NCBI GenBank assembly: GCA_910584835.1 | Contig: CAJUEG010000014.1 | Span: forward strand, 1 to 44,911 | DNA length: 44,911 bases | Direction of reading: 5' to 3' | Source of the DNA: an uncultured Oscillospiraceae bacterium | Lineage (GTDB): Bacteria > Bacillota > Clostridia > Oscillospirales > Oscillospiraceae | Shown here: in pieces, positions 39,783 through 44,911 of the stretch | How the letters are laid out: each line of letters opens with the position of its first letter | Position numbering within the stretch: position 1 is the first letter of the stretch | Notes under the pieces: model-generated | The model's input: only the letters and a program-made list of their open reading frames with translations | Databases searched by the model: none | Told to the model about the DNA's origin: nothing | Position numbers and translations under genes: made by a program

Positions 39783-40698
39783 ATTCATCAGAACCAACAG
39801 AAATTGCCGCGTTTTTTCTCCTTCTGGATTTGCCGTAGTCCTCCCAGGTGCAGGAACGGTGGACGGACTTGACGTTGACCCAGCGGGCGAAGGCTCTCTG
39901 CTCCTCTGTGGGCTCACCGCCGTCGTAGTCCCGGTAGGGCTGGGCAAACACGTCGAAGCCCAGCTTTTCCAGGGCCAGCACCCGGCTGTGGGCGTCCGCC
40001 ACATCCTGGACCAGCAGGTAGCACCACAGCCGGGAGGGGGCGACGCCCGCCTCCTTCAGATAAGCCGTGGCCTGCTCGATTACCGGCACCATGGCGCTGG
40101 TGTCGCAGGATAGGCGCACAAACCGAATCCACTTCAGCTTCGCCAGCAGGGCGGCGATATTCGGTGTGATGAGCCGGGCATCCAGGCCCTGGTTGAAGTC
40201 CACCCACACCTCCTCCCAGCCCATGCGTTCAATCTGCTCCAGGCCGTGACCGCAGGCCAGCACGTTGTTGTCCATCAGCACCAGCTCCCGGCTGTCTGGT
40301 CGCTTGACCTGCTCCCAGGTGGCCGCTGGACGGATGGGCCCCTCCTTACGAGGGACCACGCACCACTCACAGGCACGACAGCACCCACGGGTCAGAAAGC
40401 CGATGGCCCGCTTGTACTGAGGATAGATGCTGTAATCTGGGAACATTTTTTCCACCGCCGGGGGCAGGGTCCCATAGTCCTTGTAGCCGGTGCCCCCGGT
40501 GACGATCTCGTCCGCATCGATTACGGTGTCATGGTCCGGGGTAAAGGTAAACACCTTGGATAAGTATACCCGGTCGTAGTGGGTGAAGCCGTTCCACCAC
40601 TCCACGGCATCGCCCCGTGCCTTGTGCCAGGCGGATAACTTCATCAGCGCAAAATTTGGGAAATGACGGCTGTCCACGTCAACGAGGCCGATTTTCAT
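39781..40698 (-). CDS. Radical SAM protein
   Basis: The 305-residue protein carries the CX3CX2C cluster motif (Cys106, Cys110, Cys113 in RGCCRACEWCVVP), which binds the [4Fe-4S] used to split S-adenosylmethionine. The first 90 residues (MKIGLVDVDSRHFPNFALMK) resemble a cobalamin-binding-like N-terminal domain, as in B12-type radical SAM enzymes. FNQGLDARLITPNIAALLAK is also typical. Similar proteins occur in phages and ICEs; the substrate is unknown. It overlaps the 73-residue gene by four bases. An AT-richer stretch with promoter P2 begins at its end. Confidence 0.8.
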   Translation of the reverse strand: MKIGLVDVDSRHFPNFALMKLSAWHKARGDAVEWWNGFTHYDRVYLSKVFTFTPDHDTVIDADEIVTGGTGYKDYGTLPPAVEKMFPDYSIYPQYKRAIGFLTRGCCRACEWCVVPRKEGPIRPAATWEQVKRPDSRELVLMDNNVLACGHGLEQIERMGWEEVWVDFNQGLDARLITPNIAALLAKLKWIRFVRLSCDTSAMVPVIEQATAYLKEAGVAPSRLWCYLLVQDVADAHSRVLALEKLGFDVFAQPYRDYDGGEPTEEQRAFARWVNVKSVHRSCTWEDYGKSRRRKNAAISVGSDE

Positions 40699-40916
40699 TT
40701 CAACCTCCGGTCCCGCTCCATAATCCGGGCCATCTCAGTGCGGAGGCATTCCTTTCCGCCATCATGCCAGCAGCGGAAGCCGTGGCCGGGGTAGGGGCAC
40801 CCCCGGCAGCGGTCCAAGGGGCCGCAGACCGGCTCGGGTGGGAGCCGCTGAACGGTGGGGAGCCGGTAGTCTGCGTAGACCATGTCCCGCCTGTTGTGTT
40901 TGTAATGCACCTGCAT
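40695..40916 (-). CDS. Small Cys-rich protein
   Basis: The 73-residue product has four clustered cysteines (PVCGPLDRCRGCPYPGHGFR) and another further on (GKECLRTEMA), suggesting a metal site. It starts at an ATG overlapping the previous stop by one base (TGATG) and ends in a four-base overlap with the radical SAM gene. It may be a partner of that enzyme; I do not recognise the family. Confidence 0.6.
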   Translation of the reverse strand: MQVHYKHNRRDMVYADYRLPTVQRLPPEPVCGPLDRCRGCPYPGHGFRCWHDGGKECLRTEMARIMERDRRLK

Positions 40917-41617
40917 CAGAACTCCATGTTAGGACCGGCGCGGCCTTGCTCCCGCGCCGCATCCAGCTCCCGCTGATTGGACTGCCCCACCAACTCGTCC
41001 AGATCATCCACGCCGCTCTCGATCTGCTCCGCCACTTGCTCCAGGACTTTGCGCCGCTGGTCTGTGATGGGATACTCGCTGTCCAGCGTTTCGTGGACAC
41101 AGCGGTAAACTTCGGCCAGCTGTTCATTGCTGAATTGACGGCTTTCCTGCACCAACCCCGCCCGGCAGGCAAAGTCCAGCTTGGCGGCCTCATATTTGTC
41201 GCCGCCGTCATAATAGTTCCCCTGAGTCACGGCGGTGCGGTCCGGGGTGCGCTGCCAGGTGACGAACTTGTACCCCCAGCTGCCCCCCAGCTCCTGTCCT
41301 GCCAGCACCACGCCGTTAAAATCCGCCAGCAGCCGGAATCCTTCGTGAAGTCCGTCCGCATGGAAGGGCGGCGCGGCGGTCATGGCCTCGGTGTACTCAT
41401 AGACCTGGGCGCTGATTCCCGCCACCGTGTCGTAGACGCGGTTCACGGCGGGGTCGTTTGCCGCCTCAGCGTTGAGAATGAGCCCGCCCCAGGACTGGAC
41501 CCACATGGCTTCCTGCTCCCCGACCACCACGGGGAGGCAGGCTTTTTCCACAGGCGAGGTGGCGATGCCCTCTCGCTCCAAGCGGCGGGCCAATTCAGGA
41601 AAAAATTTGTCGTTCAT
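40916..41617 (-). CDS. ICE hypothetical protein, 233 residues
   Basis: The start at 41617 has GGAGGAG nine bases upstream (MNDKFFPELARRLEREGIAT). The protein has WVQSWGGLILNAEAAND, GLHEGFRLLADFNGVVLAGQ and TQGNYYDGGDKYEAAKLDFA. I do not know a function. It ends AGPNMEF, similar to the recurrent tail, and the last codons overlap the ribosome site of the next gene. It follows an ArdA-like gene by 30 bases. Confidence 0.6.
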   Translation of the reverse strand: MNDKFFPELARRLEREGIATSPVEKACLPVVVGEQEAMWVQSWGGLILNAEAANDPAVNRVYDTVAGISAQVYEYTEAMTAAPPFHADGLHEGFRLLADFNGVVLAGQELGGSWGYKFVTWQRTPDRTAVTQGNYYDGGDKYEAAKLDFACRAGLVQESRQFSNEQLAEVYRCVHETLDSEYPITDQRRKVLEQVAEQIESGVDDLDELVGQSNQRELDAAREQGRAGPNMEF

Positions 41618-41647
41618 TTTGATGTACTCCTCCAATTCTTTTTAGAT

Positions 41648-42772
41648 CTACAGGCTCATCCCCATGGTCATGCCCCGCTCCGGTTCAGGCTGTGCCGGCT
41701 CCTGCCGGGGCCAGGGTGCGCTGAGACGGCGGACGGAACCGAAGCTGCTTTCCCGCACCCCGTCCGTCTCCATCTCAGACCGGCCCAGGGCGTCAAAATC
41801 GGTGAAGCCGTCCAGTATTTCCAGGATCTCATCCCCCGCCCCCGCATACCGCAGGGCTTCTCTGCCATATTCAGCCTCATTGCTGGTCACCAGCTCATAA
41901 TCGTCACGATCCATTGCAATGCAGCCCGCGTCATAGAAGGAGCGGGGTTCCTCCACCTCCAGCGCCGCGCCGAACGCCCTCAGCTCCTGCTGCGTCATCT
42001 GCCGGACGCATTCCGCCAGGGTATTGGCGTCCTTCAGCGTGATGCTGTCCATGGGGAGCAGATGCGACCAGGCGTAATCGATCTTCACGTCCCCAATGAC
42101 AGCGCTGTCCAGGCTGTCCAGCCGCAGCGCCCTTTTTGCGGCCTCCATCTGATCGTCGGAGGCGGGCAGGTCGAGATGGACGGCGCCGGCGGCGGAAACC
42201 AGCGTGAGGGCGAAGGAGGGGCGATCCTCTGCCTTCTGCGTTTGAACTTCTTCCCACCGCTTTACATAACCATAGGGCGTAAACGCGCCGCCGTGGCTGT
42301 CGCCGTATTCCAGCCCGATCCCCTCGTAGTTCAGGTAGGGCCGCACTTCTTCGGGAAAGTCGACCCTCGCCAGCCCATGCTCCACCAGCCAGCCGCCCAG
42401 CTGCTTATAAGAAGTGACGCCCTCCACAAATTGGTACTGGCCCAGACTGGAAGCAATGCTGAGAACATCATCCAGGCCGTCAATGCCCTCGGTGTCCAGA
42501 GCCCCCCAGAGGATGTGCTGTTCCTGTGCGCTCATGCCGTCGACCTTCTCTGAGAGCTGGTTGAGTTTTTCCAGTTCGGGACCGCTGGTCAGGTCGACGT
42601 TCTGAATGTACTGGCGCAGGTATGAAAGCGGTTCGTTTACATCGCGGATCGAGATTGGAGCATTCTGCTCAGACCCGTTCCGCAGTGTGTTCAGCTTCTG
42701 CTGTACATCGGCGGGGGAGGCAGGGAGCTGGAGTCCGATGCTGTATCCGCCGCAGTGTAATTGAAGGAGCAT
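41648..42772 (-). CDS. ArdA-like antirestriction family protein
   Basis: This 374-residue acidic protein starts with LQLHCGGYSIGLQLPASPAD and has a second similar segment later (GAVHLDLPASDDQMEAAKRA), so it appears to contain two copies of an ArdA-like LPAS/LPA module. ISIRDVNEPLSYLRQYIQNV and ELEKLNQLSEKVDGMSAQEQ also recall that group. It would mimic DNA and block type I restriction in recipients. It ends EPERGMTMGMSL, the longest form of the recurrent tail. Its ATG overlaps the stop of the 33-codon ORF (TAATG). Confidence 0.65.
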   Translation of the reverse strand: MLLQLHCGGYSIGLQLPASPADVQQKLNTLRNGSEQNAPISIRDVNEPLSYLRQYIQNVDLTSGPELEKLNQLSEKVDGMSAQEQHILWGALDTEGIDGLDDVLSIASSLGQYQFVEGVTSYKQLGGWLVEHGLARVDFPEEVRPYLNYEGIGLEYGDSHGGAFTPYGYVKRWEEVQTQKAEDRPSFALTLVSAAGAVHLDLPASDDQMEAAKRALRLDSLDSAVIGDVKIDYAWSHLLPMDSITLKDANTLAECVRQMTQQELRAFGAALEVEEPRSFYDAGCIAMDRDDYELVTSNEAEYGREALRYAGAGDEILEILDGFTDFDALGRSEMETDGVRESSFGSVRRLSAPWPRQEPAQPEPERGMTMGMSL

Positions 42773-42873
42773 TATGTCATCCCTCCCATCGTCATGGCCT
42801 GTCCCAGCGTCTGCTCCCCCAGCGTCTGCCGCCCCTTTTTCGTCAGGCCCATTTTATTGATATTAATTTGCAA
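42772..42873 (-). CDS. 33-residue ORF ending in the shared tail
   Basis: A TTG at 42873 lies eight bases after GAGG. The peptide is MQININ-KMGLTKKGRQTLGE-QTLGQAMTMGGMT. It ends one base into the ATG of the ArdA-like gene, so the two are probably coupled. Half of it is basic or Gln-rich and the end matches the GM.M tail of its neighbours. Its size makes it easy to miss; function unknown. Confidence 0.45.
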   Translation of the reverse strand: MQININKMGLTKKGRQTLGEQTLGQAMTMGGMT

Positions 42874-42896
42874 TTCTTTCACCTCTTTATTTGTTT

Positions 42897-44069
42897 TCAG
42901 CACATTTTCGGTTCCTGGGTGGGCGGGATATGCCGCCCCAGGATCTCTTTGATTTCTGGTCGAGTGCCCTTGTACGCGACATAACCCCGGTCACCAAACT
43001 CGCCACCCTCCTCGTTGATCTGACGCTGGCCCAGACGCTGGAGGTCCAGGAATTCTGACAGCTCGGGGCTGACTTCCATCCTGTCCGCGATGATCTGACC
43101 GTACTCCTCGGCAGTGCTGATGCCATTGATCACGTTGAAGTCCCGGAGACCTTCCGCCAGGTATGTTGCCTCCTCCGGGGTCTGCGGCCAAGCGTGGTCG
43201 AAGACGGTATGGAACTTCTCCAGATCGTCGCCCTTGAAGCCCTGGTAACAGCGGGCCAGATGGTTGAGGGCATCCAGGTGCTCATTCAGTTTGAACTCCT
43301 CCTCAAACACCTTGCGGACCGCGTCGCAGATATTGTCGGTGTCCAGCACCGCCGTGCATTGAGAAGCGTCTTTCGCATTCAGCCGTTGGAGCGCTCTGGT
43401 AATCTTGATATCCGGGCAGGGAAGGTAGAGCGTTTCTCTCCCATCCTGTCCGGGCCGGGAGAGCGCCACCGATGCCACACAGTCCTCATAAAAGTATTCC
43501 GGGAAATGCCCGCCGTCATAGACCTGCTCCAGCTTCATGCCGTTGTCGTACACGACACCATAGGGCGTGACGATCCCGGCACCGCTTTGGATCAGGTCCA
43601 GGGCGGCCGCCTGACCATCTACCCGATTGAATTCCGATGTGGGCATCATGCCGCCATTGATCGTCAGGGCATGGTCTTTGCCCGCCCGCTCCAAATCAGA
43701 GAAATCGCTGATCACCGTGGCCTGCTGGCATGAGAAGGTGAGGTTGATAAAATCCTTGATATCGGACAGGCGCAGTCTGGAGGCCATGGCCTGGAATTTT
43801 TCAGCCTCTCCCTCGGAGAAGCTGTCTAACCGCCTGGCCAAGTAGTCTAGTTCATCCACGTTGGCGCTTTGAGTTACCAGCCGGTTGAGGACGGGATACG
43901 GGCTGTCCAGCCCATCTACCCGGCAGTCCTGGGCGGTGGGGGAGCCGATACCTAGATCCTCCAGCAGACCGATGGCGTGGTCGTACTCGCTGTCCGGGAT
44001 GGGGAGGGGAACGGTGACCTGCCCGAACTCCGGGCGGGTCTTGTTGCTGAGGATCGCTTTGCAATTCAT
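42897..44069 (-). CDS. ArdA-like antirestriction protein
   Basis: The ATG at 44069 follows AAAGGAGAG and gives 390 residues. The stretches LPLPIPDSEYDHAIGLLEDL, SANVDELDYLARRLDSFSEG and IKDFINLTFSCQQATVISDF agree with the ICE group annotated as ArdA (PF07275). TPYGVVYDNGMKLEQVYDG is also typical. The C-terminal half has a second unit (FNVINGISTAEEYGQIIADR). The protein is acidic, in line with DNA mimicry, and ends TQEPKMC. The frame is open to 44252, but the upstream part crosses a terminator and has no ribosome site. Confidence 0.75.
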   Translation of the reverse strand: MNCKAILSNKTRPEFGQVTVPLPIPDSEYDHAIGLLEDLGIGSPTAQDCRVDGLDSPYPVLNRLVTQSANVDELDYLARRLDSFSEGEAEKFQAMASRLRLSDIKDFINLTFSCQQATVISDFSDLERAGKDHALTINGGMMPTSEFNRVDGQAAALDLIQSGAGIVTPYGVVYDNGMKLEQVYDGGHFPEYFYEDCVASVALSRPGQDGRETLYLPCPDIKITRALQRLNAKDASQCTAVLDTDNICDAVRKVFEEEFKLNEHLDALNHLARCYQGFKGDDLEKFHTVFDHAWPQTPEEATYLAEGLRDFNVINGISTAEEYGQIIADRMEVSPELSEFLDLQRLGQRQINEEGGEFGDRGYVAYKGTRPEIKEILGRHIPPTQEPKMC

Positions 44070-44123
44070 GATCTGTACTCTCCTTTGAACGCGCTGGAAA
44101 AAGGGCGCTAAATTTGCGAACAC

Positions 44124-44167
44124 AAAAAAAGCCGCTTCTCTGATCCGGTTAGGATTAGAGAAACGGC
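44124..44167 (-). terminator. Intrinsic terminator between DUF6809 and the ArdA-like gene
   Basis: On the minus strand GCCG.TTCTCT pairs with AGAGAA.CGGC, and seven T residues follow. No promoter is visible between it and the start at 44069, so it may attenuate rather than end the operon. GCGCCCTTTTTC occurs just after it, as after the 36660 terminator. Confidence 0.7.
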
Positions 44168-44194
44168 ACAGACGTGCTGTATGATCTTTTTGCC

Positions 44195-44224
44195 TTATGA
44201 ACCTTTTTTGAGGGGCGTTGACAC
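44195..44224 (-). CDS. Possible nine-residue leader peptide
   Basis: GTG at 44224 follows AAAGAGGTAAAA and opens ten codons, MSTPLKKGS-stop, 28 bases before the terminator stem. The layout resembles attenuator leader peptides. Support is only the ribosome site and position. Confidence 0.25.
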   Translation of the reverse strand: MSTPLKKGS

Positions 44225-44274
44225 TTTTACCTCTTTCATACCCTGGTTTCATCTGTTTTTGCGGAGGACTCCTT

Positions 44275-44589
44275 TTAGTCGGGCCTGGTCATCTCCAGCG
44301 TATCGCCGTCATCCTGGTCCATGCACTCGGCCATCATCCTGACTCCCAGCCGAAAGCCCAGAACAAAGCTTTCGCATCCTGTGATACTGTCGATATCCTG
44401 CTGTGCGCTGACCATGTCCTTGAGGATTGCTTGTTCACCTTCGTTGAGCTGTTCCATGAGCTGCTCCATGAGCTGCTGTTCGCACCGGGAAACGCTGCTT
44501 ACGGCCTGCCGCAGCTCTGAACTGGGAGTCACCCGCCTTTCTGATGGTCTGAGGTTTCCAAAGTAGAATTCTTCTAAAATTTTTCGCAT
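44275..44589 (-). CDS. DUF6809-like protein
   Basis: The 104-residue product begins MRKILEEFYFGNLRPSERRV, then has helices LRQAVSSVSRCEQQLMEQLM, DIDSITGCESFVLGFRLGVR and MMAECMDQDD. This matches the small helical family I know as DUF6809, common near the ends of Clostridial ICEs. AAAGGAGG precedes the ATG at 44589 and promoter P3 lies 30 bases upstream. It is the first gene of the element at the tRNA side. Function unknown. Confidence 0.6.
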   Translation of the reverse strand: MRKILEEFYFGNLRPSERRVTPSSELRQAVSSVSRCEQQLMEQLMEQLNEGEQAILKDMVSAQQDIDSITGCESFVLGFRLGVRMMAECMDQDDGDTLEMTRPD

Positions 44590-44618
44590 GGCTCCTGCCA
44601 CCTCCTTTGCAGTAAGAC

Positions 44619-44646
44619 ACCATACCACACCCTAGGGCGGATAGCT
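44619..44646 (-). promoter_or_regulatory. Element-type promoter P3 (AGCTAT-16-TATGGT)
   Basis: On the minus strand ATAGCTAT is followed after 16 bp by TATGGT with a TG one base upstream. The arrangement equals P1 and P2. Transcription would start near 44612, just before the DUF6809 ribosome site. Confidence 0.55.
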
Positions 44647-44680
44647 ATGGGCCCCATAGAGAGTTATCAATTTGTTATCA
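44645..44680. promoter_or_regulatory. Palindrome and direct repeat upstream of P3
   Basis: CTATGGG-C-CCCATAG (44645-44659) is a perfect palindrome touching the -35. TTATCA occurs at 44664-44669 and 44675-44680, 11 bp apart, on one DNA face. They look like operator or recombination-protein sites. Confidence 0.45.
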
Positions 44681-44720
44681 TTTGGAGTTCCTACGCCCTA
44701 TCTGTGGAACTGCCCCAAAA

Positions 44721-44772
44721 TGAAAAAAGCGCCGTTTCTTTCGTCCATTGAGGACGGGATGAAACGGCGCTT
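44721..44772 (-). terminator. Intrinsic terminator at the element edge
   Basis: AAGCGCCGTTTC (44727-44738) and GAAACGGCGCTT (44761-44772) are perfect 12-bp complements, with CGTCC..GGACG inside. On the minus strand the stem is followed by TTTTTTC. It would stop transcription coming from the tRNA side. Confidence 0.75.
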
Positions 44773-44811
44773 ACGTGAGAGTTTTAAATTGTCTTGACGA
44801 AATTTTTTCGG

Positions 44812-44854
44812 GGTAATAAAAATAGGGACCTGTGTAGTCACACAAGTCCCTATT
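44812..44854 (-). terminator. Terminator of the tRNA-Ala transcript
   Basis: AATAGGGAC (44821-44829) pairs with GTCCCTATT (44846-44854), with an inner TGTG-TAGT-CACA hairpin. On the minus strand TTTTTATT follows. It begins two bases after the tRNA CCA end. Confidence 0.7.
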
Positions 44855-44856
44855 CC

Positions 44857-44911
44857 TGGTGGAGATAAGCGGGATCGAACCGCTGACCTCTTGAATGCCA
44901 TTCAAGCGCTC
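44857..44911 (-). tRNA. tRNA-Ala(GGC), 3' part
   Basis: The minus strand reads an anticodon arm CTTGA-ATGGCAT-TCAAG (anticodon GGC, alanine), a variable region, a T arm AGCGG-TTCGATC-CCGCT, the acceptor strand TATCTCC and ACCA. The 5' part lies beyond the window. The CCA end points toward the element, which fits a tRNA 3'-end integration site. Confidence 0.9.

Noticed and set aside
40838..42553. Plus-strand frame of 571 codons
   Set aside because: Antisense to two tightly spaced genes with ribosome sites and the shared tail.
44070..44252. In-frame upstream extension of the ArdA-like gene
   Set aside because: No ribosome site at its ATG, it passes through a terminator, and family similarity begins at MNCKAIL.
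44698..44901. Minus-strand frame of 67 codons ending at the right edge
   Set aside because: It starts inside the tRNA gene and reads through two terminators.

Overview
The window is the backbone of a high-GC, Gram-positive integrative and conjugative element (ICE). The family set is the one seen in ICEs of gut Clostridia: MobP-type relaxase, split VirB4, DUF3852 pilin, DUF6045 VirB6, DUF3991/toprim, DUF3849, DUF4314, DUF3846, DUF6103 and a very large SpaA/Cna_B adhesin. Base composition, AGGAGG ribosome sites and these families suggest an Oscillospiraceae-like host; that is inference. The right edge is the 3' half of tRNA-Ala(GGC), whose 3' end points into the element, as expected for a tRNA integration site. 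The left edge cuts the first codons of a VirD4/TraG-like coupling protein. No integrase is present, so the element must continue to the left.

Almost every gene is on the minus strand, so transcription runs right to left. (1) 44.6-36.3 kb is an establishment / anti-defence block: DUF6809, four ArdA-like proteins, a 33-codon ORF, a radical SAM protein, DUF4314, a winged-helix-like protein and, below it, a Dam-type adenine methylase, an AbrB-like protein and DUF3849. (2) 34.0-23.2 kb is a surface block: a hypothetical protein, a membrane-anchored secreted protein, a sortase, a CHAP/NlpC-like hydrolase, a 2331-residue thioester/Cna_B adhesin and the DUF3852 pilin-like protein. (3) 20.8-10.4 kb is the mating-channel block: VirB6-like, a deoxyribosyltransferase-like protein, a two-ORF cytosine methylase, a tandem ribbon-helix-helix (RHH) protein, VirB3-like, two VirB4 parts, a PAPS-reductase-like protein, an ankyrin-like protein and an M23 peptidase. 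(4) 10.4-0 kb is the DNA-processing block: DUF6329, DUF3846, DUF6103, two hypotheticals, an RHH protein, a candidate oriT, the relaxase, a toprim primase-like protein and VirD4.

Three plus-strand genes (MATE exporter, ECF-S-like membrane protein, UvrD/PcrA helicase) sit in gaps between transfer genes, each with its own promoter, and interrupt none of them.

The less ordinary signals are: a recurrent short C-terminal tail (Gln/Pro/Glu-rich linker, then Gly-Met-x-Met/Phe/Leu) on about nine otherwise different proteins; several key transfer genes with a near-cognate codon (ACG, ATC, ATT, CTG) where the Shine-Dalgarno places the start; three matching promoters of the form AGCTWT-16-TATNNT; leaders that combine terminators with leader ORFs or an SD-masking hairpin; and a cytosine methylase coded by two overlapping out-of-frame genes.
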